Shown: positions 12,442 through 24,290 of the stretch, in pieces | How positions within the stretch are numbered: position 1 is the stretch's first letter | Layout: each line of letters starts with the position of its first letter | From: Luidia sarsii | Taxonomy: Eukaryota > Echinodermata > Asteroidea > Paxillosida > Luidiidae | DNA length: 64,000 bases | Reading direction: 5' to 3' | NCBI GenBank assembly: GCA_949987565.1 | Contig: OX465110.1 | Span: 16,904,394 to 16,968,393, forward strand | The notes under the pieces: generated by a model | What the model saw: the letters and a program-made list of their open reading frames with translations, nothing else | Databases searched by the model: none | Told to the model about the DNA's origin: nothing | Program-made: the position numbers and the translations under genes

Positions 12442-12600
12442 ACAGTGCAACGTCACTATATCGAATGCCGATATACCAAACATTCGGCTATAACAAACAT
12501 GCCCTTTGACTCCTGACGTATACGTCCATGGGATATGTGGCGGCAACTGCTTTAATTTTCATGGATCCCGGGATGTTCGTTATAGTGACGTTCCACTGTA
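12442..12600. mobile_element. MITE with pogo/Tigger-like ends
   Basis: Inverted termini ACAGTGCAACGTCACTATA and TATAGTGACGTTCCACTGTA enclose about 120 bases. The outer CAGTGGAACGTC..TATA resembles the CAGTGGAACCTC ends of pogo-type Tc1/mariner relatives, and the flank is TA-rich. Confidence 0.6.
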
Positions 12601-12765
12601 TATGTATGAGTACATGTATGATTAATTGATTATGTTCCTGCAATAATATTCCAGATATACCTACTACATTGCAGCATATGTAGTACCTGTGAAAATTTGG
12701 CAGGCACAAATGTCTGTGACAGAAGGCCCTCACATCTGCACTTGATTGCTCTCTGATAACTTTTC

Positions 12766-15700
12766 TTAGGAGCTAGGACCTACAGAATTATACAAGAAAT
12801 AAAAACAAAGTGGTTAACTACATCGGAAGAATGCAAGAAATATCTGAAAATCAACACAAAATAGGGAAGACTAACAGTGCGGCAGGTAATGTTTAAATGA
12901 TTCACAGTTTGAGTTAATGCTTCTGACTATTTCCCACATCCTGGCAAAGACAGACTATTTGGGAAGGCCGTCATCTGAAGGCTAGATAGCTCAGGTGGTA
13001 AGAGTGTCGGTACAAAAAAAACACGTCTCGGGTTATGTCCTGGACTCCCTGAAGGCACTGCAGAAGTCTACCCGAAGGCACTACAGCAGACTACCTAAAG
13101 GCACTACAGCAGAATACCTGGAGGTACTGCAGCAGACTACCTGGAGGTACTGCAGCAGACTACCTGAAGGCACTGCAGCAGACTACCTGAAGGCACTGCA
13201 GCAGACTACCTGAAGGCACTGCAGCAGACTACCTGAAGGCACTGCAGCAGACTACCTGAAGGCACTGCAGCAGAATACCTAAAGGCACTGCAGCAGACTA
13301 CCTGAAGGCACTGCAGCAGAATACCTGAAGGCACTGCAGCAGACTACCTGAAGGCACTGCAGCAGACTACCTGAAGGCACTGCAGCAGAATACCTGAAGG
13401 CACTGCAGCAGACTACCTGAAGGCACTGCAGCAGACTACCTGAAGGCACTGCAGCAGACTACCTGAAGGCACTGCAGCAGACTACCTGAAGGCACTGCAG
13501 CAGACTACCTGAAGGCACTGCAGCAGACTACCTGAAGGCACTGCAGCAGACTACCTGAAGGCACTGCAGCAGACTACCTGAAGGCACTGCAGCAGACTAC
13601 CTGAAGGCACTGCAGCAGAATACCTGAAGGCACTGCAGCAGAATACCTGAAGGCACTGCAGCAGACTACCTGAAGGCACTGCAGCAGAATACCTGAAGGC
13701 ACTACAGCAGAATACCTGAAGGCACTGCAGCAGACTACCTGAAGGCACTGCAGCAGAATACCTGAAGGCACTACAGCAGAATACCTGAAGGCACTGCAGC
13801 AGACTACCCGAAGGCACTGCAGCAGACTACCTGAAGGCACTGCAGCAGAATACCTGAAGGCACTACAGCAGACTACCTGAAGATACTGCAGCAGGTTACC
13901 TGGAAAGAATGCTAATTCAGTGGTAACTAAGTGACTCACCTGAGCTCTGATCAGTTTTTGGTGAATAAAACATGGTAGTGGGGCAGCTGACATGACGCTT
14001 TCGCTGAACTGTGTCTACATACTGGCTCAACACTGCTGACTTAATGTTGTGTGGTGTGGAATCATCAGTCAAGAGGAAAGATGGATGTATGAAGTTTGGA
14101 ATCTACATATGACAGGACATGGAAACAAGAAATAAATAGATCTTGTGTAGTCGTACCTATCAAAGCAACTACACTACCAAATTAGAAGTAATACACATAC
14201 ACAGGACAACAATAATGGAGCATTTGAGGATTTAGGTTTGAGGGGTTACCAACAAGAAACTTGTCTCAGGATGTGTTCAAATTTCTTAGCAATGAAGGCT
14301 CACATGTAGTCATTACTTCTGAAGCAATTGAGGTAGTGGCTGATTCAGATGGTATGTCAATGGGGGAACATTTCACAAATGCTTTATTACAAATGGTCAT
14401 ACTGAAATCCATCAAAGAAACGAGAGGTCGTTTTGCAGAGATGCATTTTGAAGACTTGATAATGCTGCTTGCAAATGCACCCGCATGACAGTACGGTGAT
14501 CATAAACACAGAGTTTGGTCTAACCACCCCCCCAATAAAAAACCCTCGGCCCAAGTTGCAGATGTCAGGGACTTACTCTGACGATGAAGTGGATGTCACT
14601 GTGCGGAATGGTGTGCTGCAGAGCGGCAGGCATGACCCGGCACAGCGGCGAGTCCCAACACTGTAGCAGAAACTCACGGCTGTACTTTGCAGGATTGCTG
14701 CTGCTACCTATATATATACATGTATACAAGTATGCAAAAGCACACCAATACATCAATATACATGTACATGTATACCGTCCGTGTCAGGAATTACTTTTTT
14801 GAGCACAGAACTTTACGTTACGAGATTTGAAGGTTTGCACGGAGGAAGTACCAAGTGGAAGGTTTGCACGGAGGAAGTACCAAGTGGAAGGTTTGCGATG
14901 ACACCATGTTAGTCATCTCTTTTGAGTGTGGCTCTGAAAAGAACCACTAACTCAACGTTTCAGGCAATGTGTACGCTGACTGTGTCAGTCTCCTGACACA
15001 GGAGAGTGTCTGTGTTTATTTTCAAAAAAAAGAAATCGGGCAAAAAACTGAGAATACAGTGCTAAATAGTCCTTTTAAAATCAGAGTATCACTGACACAG
15101 ACCATAATGAATTTGACCATCAGATTTAGGAAAGCGGGACTGTACAATGCTTGGTGGTAACAAATATAAAAGTCTCTTAGAATAAAATTAGTTCTAGATA
15201 TGTGCTCAGAGATTTGTTTTGAGCATGCGAATAATGAAAAACGTAAGACCAATGATGCACCATAAAGTCTTTTTGTAAACCACTTTGTATCAGGTCACTT
15301 TTCAGCACCCATGTCTGCCTACATTTCACTAACCATGACCGACATACAGGGTTTTTGGATAATGTGCAGTTTTCAAAACTCACTGAACACTCAGGAACAA
15401 TAAACTCCGGTGAAATAAGTCAATAAGAGTACACTGTGTACAAGTGAGTCAAACTTGGCACAATTGGACGTCTGTGTGGTTTTTGTAATGCTACATATTG
15501 TTTTGTGGTCTGCTGAAAAGAGTCTTTGTTTAAAAACTTAGACCTGAAATGCAGTGGCCGGATTCGGAGGGCTCAGTGCACAGTAACCCCACCCGCTCTG
15601 TATTCCTAAGGTTCTCACGCTAAGTGGTTAACCCTAACCTCCCCAAATCCTACAGAATCCTAGTTTCCTACTGCAGGAAATTGTAGGATTTGGGGTATAA

Positions 15701-18700
15701 GGCGGTTTTGTCACTGGAGGAAAATGCAGGATACGGGTTACTAGGCCCAATGTGATGGAGGATGATCTTGTAGGCTTGGGGCTCCATGCGACCAACACCA
15801 AAATAGGATTTTGAAGGATTCGGGTCATGGCAGTTGGCACACAGGGTTATAAAATTACACATTGTAATTGTAAAGTTTTTTAGCCACAATAAAACAAAGG
15901 AAGTTGTTTGTCCTTTCAACAATAAAAAAAAATTCTTTTCAAAAATTGAGTGCAGAATTTTGCAGGATTCGGGCAGCGGCGCACCGCCAACAGCATTACA
16001 GGATTGTGTAGGATTCGGGTCATATAACACTGAAGGATTGTAGGATCTTGCAGGATTTGGTACATGAGCAACAAAAAAGGTGTGGAGAGGTTAGGGTTAA
16101 AGGCGTCTTGGCATGCGCACTCAATTTACAAACCAACAAGTTGGCTTATTTGTAACCATTACAGGCATCATCAATGGATGACTAGGCTTACGTGGAGATG
16201 CCACTGGTGGTGGTGTTGTTGGGATGTCACTTGGCATTGGATCAGATGGTGGGATGAGTGCCGCTCCAAGATTAGGGGCATCGGCATTCTTGGTCGTGCC
16301 CTCCTTCTTGCAGTGTCTTCTGCCACCTATCGGGACCTCTCCGTTGCAGATGGGTTCTTCCTTCTTGCGGTCGGGAGGAGAGGCCATAGTTAGCGGGCCG
16401 GGGGAGCCAGCCTCCGACCTACTGGGGCTCGTCAGCTGGCCCTCAGCTGCCCGTGCCTCCTCGGGAATGGAAGCCAACTGCTGCTGATATCCCTGACTCA
16501 GTGTCACCGCATCCCAGAAGCCAGTGGACTTTGGGCATGGGTCAGGGCATGGGCTAGGGCATGGGCATGAGCTAGACTGTGATCTGACCTCAGCACATGG
16601 TTTGGGACACACTGGCGTCCTGGGAGCTATAAAGTGATATACAGAAATTGAATGGCAGATTATTTCAAGGTGGCCTAAAGTTTCAATCCAAGCAGGACCT
16701 CACTCACAGGCTGAAGAAAGTTTCTGCATTTGTTCTATAGCTGCAAACGGCTTTTCTGGCTTAAATTACCCAAATGCAAATTCAATTTAGAGGGAGTGAT
16801 GTTTTGATCCCAGCAGGACCTTTCTCCAATGCATCTCTTTAAACTGCTTTTGAGAAAAGTTAGAATCGAAATGTCAGAATATGTAAATTGTAGGAATTTG
16901 TATCAAGGCTGGCCATTGAAGTCAGTAAGCAATTCCTGTGTTACTTGTTTTGACAACAGGTCCTTGGTTTATCATACCAGCAGTTTACTGCCAGGGCTAT
17001 TCAGCCCTTAGAAGGAGGCCTCCCAAACCCAAAACTATCTTTGCTGGGGTTGGGGTGCCAGTAAGAAGCAATACATCATTTAATGGAGACAAACAGAGTA
17101 CAGAGTACAGAGTTCCTCTGGTTCTTATCAGGACCACACAAACTCACAACAGAGAATTTACATGGTGTTACAACAAACCTATTACTCCTGCTATTCTCAC
17201 CATGAAAACCTTCAAATCTCATTTAATATCTCTTGAAATCACAACCCCCCCCTTAATCGGAAATTTCTATCAAAATTTAACGTGCGGGTATCCTACTGAA
17301 ATATTGGAAGTATAACATGCACACAACATCTTTTTGAATGTTGCAGCAGGGTTGTACATGTACACCATACGGACAACAATGTAAGTCAAATAAGCCTCTG
17401 TCTAAGTAGCAACTTACCTGATGAAGCAGAAAAACCTGGAGGGCTCCTGACAGTGCTTGGTACTGGCTTTTCAGTCTCCACCTTGTCAGCTGGTTTGGTC
17501 CTGGCCTGATGGACAAAATTCATCATCCATTTCATCTCATTTGTGATAAGAACTTTGAATGTTTGAATGCTGAAAGAGTGTCTGTCCTAGAAGAAAAGCC
17601 CACAATTGACTAAGCCCAACATCAAATGAGAACAGAACGAAGACTTTGGCAAACCACAGTCAGTCTCAGTCACAGTCTCATAGACATAACATGATGTTTG
17701 CATTGAGGAGAATGTAATTCATTGTGGTTTGCCCTAAGCACTCAGTGCTTATCACGTCGAGCAGGGCAAACCTCAATGAATCACATATAATTATAGTCTG
17801 ATGGGAAATGCAACTGGCTCAGGGTTTGCGTTCAGGACCTCACAGTGCTATTAAATTCAAATCCATACCATATTTTCGATGCGCTTGTCTTTGGTTGGCT
17901 GTTTGGCCTGCTTAGAGTCCCAACGTCTTGCCCTGAGCTCAATGACCTTGAGCAGCTGCATGCGAGTGCTGGGCCTCTTGCTCGGGTCCAGGATGATCAG
18001 GCGAATGGTCTGAAAGATTCTGTCCAAATCATCTGATAGGTCCAAAACGAAAAGGGAAGGGGGGGGGAATCTTAGATGAAAAGTGCATCAGTGCTCACAC
18101 ATCTTGCCTTCTGAGTGAGAGGTGAGAGGTTTACAGTGATGATACAAGGGGTGGATTTCACAAAGCCTTACAATGCATCATAACTCAGCTTACGATTCCT
18201 CAAAAGTTAGAGGGCCTGACGTTTCGATCCTAGCAGGACCTTTCTCAAAGGCTTCAGAAAGGTCCTGCAAGGATCGAGACGTTGGTTGAGATTTATACGG
18301 TATTGTAGGTGATTTTAGTCAGTAAGCAGTTTGCAACAGTTTTGGTATTAACTTCAACTTACAATTGATAACTAGCCTCAATTGATAACCCATCGTTAGC
18401 TGTGATACACCATGGTTTCTGTGCATCAATTATCATCTTGCGATTGATCGTAAGTTACGATGGATTTAGTGAAATCGGCTGCTGGGGCAGATTTTATCCT
18501 TGTTTTGAGCGCCACGTGGTGCCCTAGCTATGTGAAAGCACTCTGAATAACTGCAATTCATCTGGGTGACGGACAAGTAGCACAGATTACCATGGATTAC
18601 CAACTCCCCACACTGACTACATGTACCGGTACCTGTGCTACTGGTGCTATTCTCTCTCTCTCATACCCCTTTCCCACTATGAAATCTCCGGGTTATCCCG

Positions 18701-21163
18701 GGTGTAACGGCAAGTCTTAACCCCGAGATACACAATGTACCCCGAGGCAGCAAATCTCAGGGTTTTAAAAAAGCAGTTTGTAGTGGGAAAAGGGTATCAG
18801 TCAGAAGGTGCCGACTGGCACTGCTGTGGCCTTCATTAGAGTTCTCCATCCATCCATCCATCTGTCTTCTGCCTTGTTTAAAGCAACTTGCATACCTCCA
18901 ACCACCTAGGCCTATTTCTTGATACCATACGTCCGTGCTGTTACTGGATGCCCCCGCTTCCTCTTCTAACATTGTATTTTGTTTGTATCACATCCAGCAA
19001 ATTCTTGTATTAAATCAAAAAATGTTGCAAACTGCTTAGTGCAAATCTTCGAAAGTAGGAGGGCCTGTTGTTTTGACCCCAGCAGGACCTTTCTCATAGA
19101 CAGATCCTACCTTCGAGAAATGTCCTGCTAGGAAATCCTCCCCTTTTTTTTAGAGATCCAGCAAATGGGGCAACCTACGTTTGGCGTAGTCATCCAGTTC
19201 TCGGCCGTAGCCCTTCAGGAGGTAGCAGAGGTTGGCCACGGCAAACTCAAAGTGGCGGGGGTTGGAGACGGTGAGTGAGGCATGGCAGTCCTGGACCGAC
19301 TTCCACAGGCCGTGCGTGTCCTTGTGGCTGACCGTCTTGGAGGGGGGCGGGGAACTGCCAGCCAACTGAGTCAAAGACGGCTGTTGGGGCTGGCTGCCGC
19401 CACCACCAGTCACTGCATTGACCGAGTCACCAGAGTCTGACACAACTTCCTGTGGAGTGTGGATATTACAGAAAACAGACATCTGTCTTATCTTTTGGAT
19501 GTTTGTTCAATTTGTCGGAAACATAAATTTGTATGTACAGTATAGGATCTGGCCCTTTTTAAGATGAATGTACACATTCCTATCCAAGCTTCGCACTTTT
19601 TTTTTTTTTACTAGCCAACTGGGCTAGTAAACTGAGTTTTTTGCTAGCCCGCAGCATGGTTTATTAGCCCTGTATAATTAATGCTAAATTTACAAATGTA
19701 ACACAAGGTTATTATAGGTTAAGTAAAACAAATGATTAGTTTCTACTTTCTCATCCCGCCCGGATCATTTTTTTGCAGCCACATCGGCTGTCTACTTTTT
19801 ACTAGTCCGCCGGGCTAGCGAAGTGGGTCATTTTACTAGCCCGCAGCTGTTTCTACTAGACAATGACCGTCAGGCTAGTGCTAAGGTCGAGCCCTGCTAT
19901 CTCCGGCCTTCCCAAGTTCCTCCCTATCTCCCTTCCTTAGCCCTGAAGCTTGAGTGGCTTTATTGACTTGTTTTGGGCAAATCTGCATGAAATATCCGAC
20001 AGGATGCTGTCTGAATATAGGTTATCCATGTAAGGTGGTCCGGGAGGCAAACATGTCTAGCGCCAGTTGAAGGCCTTGACCCAGAGACCTCTCACTTTGT
20101 GCACCAGCACTATAAATGTATGATGACCATGTGAGCTACATGTATCCGGCCCTTAGATGGTGGCCTTCCCAAATAGTACAGTTCATACACTAATCTTCAT
20201 TTGTTGCCTTTATTTGTTTGACTAGGTTTGACTTTTAATCGCTCTAAATAAAAAATTTAAAAATGGCAGAAATCTTCTGAGAGAATTTATGCTGAATCGA
20301 GATGCGGAATCTCATTCGTCAAGTTTGTAACCTGACGACAAACGTCACTGCATGATTGCTGCTGAATCCAACTGAACTACATGTGTGTACATGTACCCGC
20401 AAGGCATAGCTTATTAATTAAATTAATATTTATCTCCCTGATCATTCGATATCAGATATGAATGTACTGGGCATAGAATCACTTGGTCACCGTAGTAATG
20501 CTGTCTGTCTTAGCCATGAGAAAATGTGGATGAAGCGTCTTCGGAGTTCGGACTATTCAACCACATGGTCTCAACATCCAGGAGGGTAATGACTAACACC
20601 ATGCAGCTTAATCCTTCTTTTGTGTTCAGTCCTTCACACTTCTCTCTTTGATCTTTCCCCCTCTTCTCACTAATCCCTACCCTACTCCTTGCCCTTCTCT
20701 TTGATCTTTCCCCCTCCTCTCACTAATCCCTACCCTACTCCTTGCCCTTCTCTTTGATCTCTCCCTACCAGCTTCACTCTTTGTCCTCTGTTTCTCATCC
20801 GTGTCCTATTCACTCCCCCCTTCCTTCATGTACATGTATCTGTATTGTCCTTGTCACTCTGCCTTTGAGAAAGGTCCTGCTAGGATCGAAACGTCAGGCC
20901 CACTAAATTTTAATATTTTAAAACTTAAAAAGTTTAAAAAGCTATTAAATTAATATCAAATATATTAATATTAAATTAATATTTAATATCTAAATTAATA
21001 TTTAATAGCTTACCCGAGAATCCAGTGTCCGGCCCAATTTCCTGCCGCTCCTCGGTCCGAGAGATCCTGGGATGGGTTCCGATCCTTTGCCCATCCTCAG
21101 CCGAGCGGAGAAGCCACTGCTACCAAAACTTGCCAAAGCCGCTGACTCCCTCGTCACAGCCAT
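12766..21163 (-). CDS. Mextli-like eIF4E-binding protein (probable), eight exons
   Basis: Exons on the minus strand are 21014-21163, 19179-19449, 17869-18032, 17418-17505, 16192-16626, 14577-14707, 13940-14102 and, weakly, 12766-12779 with the stop codon. All join in phase, giving 471 residues. Exon 2 has LWKSVQDCHASLTVSNPRHF and then FAVANLCYLL; exon 3 has LDRIFQTIRLIILDP and RMQLLKVIELRARRW, which resembles the closing helices of MIF4G domains. The exon at 16192-16626 is low-complexity P/S/C-rich. The exon at 14577-14707 has AKYSREFLLQCWDSPLC, a canonical eIF4E-binding Y-x4-L-L motif as in eIF4G. An N-terminal MIF4G plus a C-terminal eIF4E site is the architecture of Mextli, a eukaryotic translation initiation factor. 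Odd points: the middle of the MIF4G fold and a KH domain were not found, and the last exon encodes only four residues. A different MIF4G-like protein remains possible. Confidence 0.55.
13042..13902. repeat. 23-bp minisatellite, about 37 units
   Basis: The unit CTACCTGAAGGCACTGCAG plus CAGA is repeated with few substitutions (CTACC/ATACC, CTGCAG/CTACAG). Each unit holds one CTGCAG palindrome. Because 23 is not a multiple of three, open frames exist on both strands, but they are a by-product of the repeat. It lies in the last intron of the Mextli-like gene. Confidence 0.95.
14829..14890. repeat. 30-bp direct duplication inside a repeat copy
   Basis: GGTTTGCACGGAGGAAGTAC followed by CAAGTGGAA occurs twice back to back, then joins the GGTTTGCGATGACACCATGT end of the family at 12078-12310. 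Confidence 0.7.
15485..16085. repeat. Fragment of the TTAA element followed by GGATTCGGGT-type repeats
   Basis: 15515-15632 carries the right end of the TTAA-flanked family (AAGAGTCTTTGTTTA, GATTCGGAGGGC, AGTGGTTAA). It is followed to about 16085 by irregular copies of TTGCAGGATTCGGG, GTAGGATTTGGGG and TCCTGCATTTTCC in both orientations. No gene is seen. Confidence 0.6.
18150..18485. mobile_element. MITE with GGTGGATTTCACAAAGCC ends, interrupted by another element
   Basis: The left end GGGTGGATTTCACAAAGCC and right end TGGATTTAGTGAAATCGGCT are inverted relatives, with paired ACTTACGAT-type inner sequence. A Penelope-like terminal motif (about 18195-18290) sits inside. Relatives lie at 41440-41710 and 45733-45884. 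Confidence 0.55.
18663..18797. mobile_element. Short MITE with ATACCCCTTTCCCACTA ends
   Basis: The left end ATACCCCTTTCCCACTATGA is inverted at the right as TAGTGGGAAAAGGGTAT. Inside, CGGGTTATCCCGGG and CCCCGAGATACA..TACCCCGAG give further palindromes. It lies in the Mextli-like intron between exons 2 and 3. Confidence 0.7.
19600..19880. repeat. CTAGCCCG-type interspersed repeat
   Basis: CTAGCCAACTGGGCTAGTAAA, TTGCTAGCCCGCAGCATGG, GTCCGCCGGGCTAGCGAAG and ACTAGCCCGCAGCTG recur in a 280-base stretch, giving imperfect internal symmetry. No open frame. Confidence 0.5.
20455..20920 (+). mobile_element. Decayed 3' end of a Penelope-like element
   Basis: The plus strand reads through AAAATGTGGATGAAGCGTCT, and after a frameshift encodes a [15 protein letters not shown] ending, typical of the C-terminus of the GIY-YIG part of Penelope-like elements. 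It continues with an untranslated pyrimidine-rich stretch that contains a 53-base tandem duplication (about 20645-20760) and ends with CTTTGAGAAAGGTCCTGCTA plus GGATCGAAACGTCAGGCCC at 20868-20900. The same string appears in inverse orientation at 60360-60770. Confidence 0.7.
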
Positions 21164-22749
21164 GGTCAAAAGCAACTTATCTCTGTAGAAAGAACATTTT
21201 TTTTTCAAAGATTTATGTGATCTACCACTCGATAGAATCTATATTTTAATACATGGAAGATAATAGTTCAGACTTTTCTTAAAAATTGAAAGTTTTAACA
21301 ACTTTTTTGGGAAGACCACCATCTAAAGGTGGTTAGAGTGCTGGGTACGCAAAACTAGAGCTCTCGGACTCAAGTCCTGGTCCAGTCAACCTTTTCTTAG
21401 CCATTTTTAAAAAAATCTTTAAAGGTTTCCTGTCTCTGTTTACTGACTCAAATAACAAGTTCAAATCTTAAAAATGAGGGGAGACAGAGGTTTCTATCCG
21501 AGGTTTCTATGGCTAATTTAAAAAAAAAAATTGCCTCCAATAAATGGTAATTGATGAAATAGGGGACCTTACATTTCTCAAAGACTGTGCCAAGATCAAA
21601 ACAGCAGGGCCTCTCCTTTTTTCTGAGATTACTGTAACTTGGCAGTTTGAACATTTTTTGAATAAATTTAAATGAGAAATGGCAAGAAAACGTTCACCTA
21701 CATGTACATGGAGCAAGTAAAATTTCAAAGACATCCTGCCTAATGTGTGCAGGTTACATTCTTTAAAACCACAAGAATGATAAATTCCATGGAAGTGTGA
21801 CTGCCCTCCCCAGTCCCCCTGCCAAAGGACCATGTGAAGTGACCGTCCAAAGCAGGGATGTTGCTAGCAGCTAATGGAAGCCATAGGGTCAGCACACTCA
21901 CTAATTCTAGGTCATTGGTCAGCCTGGTGCAAATCATTGTCCGAAAGTAAGGAGTAAACGATTCTCAGAAATGGTGCACATCAAGCCTGAGGAACAGGGA
22001 GGGGGGGGGGGTGGGTGGAAGGAGGAGGTGGTGGAAGGGGGGGGGGGGTGGCGCTGCTAGTGCTAAGTGGACTGAAGCACCCCAACTGTTGTGATGGAAT
22101 ATGATACAGCACCTCCTGCTTTTAACAGACATTATAGCACACCATGTCATGAGAATCTGTCTTGGTGCTTGGGGCCTGGTGCAAATGTGGTAAAACAATT
22201 ATAGGCTACTACTGTACGTGGAATAGGGTTTTTATCAACAATTCACTGTCATCATTCATCAGCTGAAAATATTTCAATGTATGTATGATATGAGTATCAT
22301 CTATCCAAATTGTAAAACCAATGTTCAAACTGTAATGACACGTTAAGAAATCACACCTTTCCTCGATAAGTGAGGAAGCTGGCATGCTTGCAAAATGGCA
22401 AATTCTGCAGATGAGCTAGGCCTGACATTTATGGCTTCTGACTGGCGCCCCCACCATGGTAGAGACTAGGCAAAAACATGCGCGGCAAGCAAACACAAAT
22501 CCATATAAAGGCCTACCATTAGCTTGAAAAAGCTTAGTCTATAAAATGAACAGTCCTTGTTCTTGGAAGAGCAACTGAGCGCAAAGAAAAATGACCGAGA
22601 AACTACAGTATCACTATCAGCAGCAGCCGGAATCTCTGACCAGCCAGTGAAAGGGATGGGATATTATGGCGTCGATCGTGATTTTTGAAACCTGTAGTGT
22701 AAATAGATTCAAAAATTATTTGGAAATAATTAACTAGATGTAACGTCGT

Positions 22750-22872
22750 CAAAACTGCGTACGAGTTGACCAAGCCATATAATGATATGAGTTGACCAAG
22801 CCGCGTACGAGTTGGCGTGTACACGTACGAGTTGACCAATTTGCGTACGAGTTGGCAAGCGTACCAGTTGAC
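22750..22872. repeat. Short minisatellite with GCGTACGAGTTGACCA units
   Basis: GCGTACGAGTTGACCAAGCC, GAGTTGACCAAGCCGCGTAC, CGTACGAGTTGACCAATT and GCGTACGAGTTGGCAAGC follow one another with spacing of about 16-34 bases. Confidence 0.65.
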
Positions 22873-24114
22873 CTGCTCCCAAGTTAAGTTGCTTTCAAAC
22901 TTACTGATGATTTACATCTACTACAACTAGGCCTAAATTTTGTCTTTTTGACATGAAATAAACACATTTTTGAAAACAAATTGGCTCAACATTTAGTCTA
23001 CTTACTACTTAGTACTTAATTTAGTCTGCCAAAGCAGATCTTTCTATAACATGAGACAGAAGATAATGCCATTCTTGGAAGGACAAATCAAAGCAGGATC
23101 GAAGGGCAGACCCTGGCTCTTGTCTATCGTTCTTATCTTACTTCTGTCATCGCATTTGAAAACCCAAACCACTTGGACGAAGGCCTACACACGATCGAGT
23201 AGGCCCCTACCACTACTGAGTACTGGCAGTACTGGCACTAGAACTAGAATTTAAAAGTATTCGATGGAAAATGATGAATTATTTGGCTCATATTATCACA
23301 TTCATGATGACAACAGCAATAAATTCCAGCTGGGGGAAGGACACAATTTCACGACGTTTTTTGAGGTTACATGATCCAGTGTCCCAGCATGGAGGAAGGA
23401 GTACCATCATGGTCCCATCCCAAGCCATGCATGGCTTGGAGCTATCCATGGCACTCCCACTCCCAGTGCTCCCATCACAATTCGTCATAAAATTATAAAA
23501 AGCCCAATACAAAACATCATAACATTGACAGTTTCTGTCTAATATGAGAGCATGCACATGTACTTACATTATTCCTCTTCTTCGAGCGAAAACTGGCCAA
23601 GTTCAGGGCTGTTCAAAAAGCAGTTGTTTCGAAGCAACCCTAACTGTTTACTGTGTAGTCAAACTGCTGGCTTCGGTCCCACGTGTGTATCACTCGGCTA
23701 TCAACTGTGTGTAATTTGAGCAGCCTCTGCACTCTGCATTCATTCCACGCGCTACACTAATGACCAATGGCGTCTCGCCTTCTAGATAAACTTCCTGTCA
23801 ACTTGATATCTACCAGGCGGTGTTGCATAATTTGCATAATTTTGTTTGTGGTTTTAGCACTTATCCAGTGTACTGCGCTTGTAAAGCACTGCACTAATTG
23901 TTTAGTTTACAATGTACCGTGTTTGTTTAATTACACCATGGTTTAATCATGGAGGAAGGGTTTAATTAAGAAACTTGGCCTGCTGTTTTCGATTCTAGCA
24001 GCTTCAGAAAGGTCCTGCTAGGATTGAAACATATCAGGCCCTGTTACTTTTTTATATTCTTATTTTGGTTATTTTAGTCAGTATTATAAGCAGTAATTAA
24101 GGTGATATACAAAA

Positions 24115-24290
24115 ATGTTGCAAACTGCTTACCCGGTACTGACTAAAAATTACCAAAATGCAAATCTCAAAATTTAGTGGGCCTGACGTTTACGATCCTA
24201 GCAGGACCTTTCTCAAAGGCAGCTTTGAGAAGGGTCCTGCTAGGATCGGAATGTCAGGCCCACTAAATTTTGAGTATTATAAGCAGTTTG
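24115..24290. repeat. Head-to-head palindrome of Penelope-like terminal motif
   Basis: The left arm reads inward TTGCAAACTGCTTACC, AAAATTACCAAAATGCAAAT, TTTAGTGGGCCTGACG, TCCTAGCAGGACC. The right arm repeats it inverted (TTTGAGAAGGGTCCTGCTAG, GTCAGGCCCACTAAATTTTG, AAGCAGTTTGCAA). Confidence 0.75.

Noticed and set aside
13551..13993. Long minus-strand open frames with repeated LLQCLQV-type residues
   Set aside because: They are produced by the 23-bp minisatellite, which stays open in several frames. They lack splice or start context.
14261..14488. 75-residue plus-strand frame starting MSQDVFKFLSNEG
   Set aside because: It has no recognised domain, no splice context and runs opposite to the surrounding Mextli-like gene between two of its exons. 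Chance cannot be excluded.
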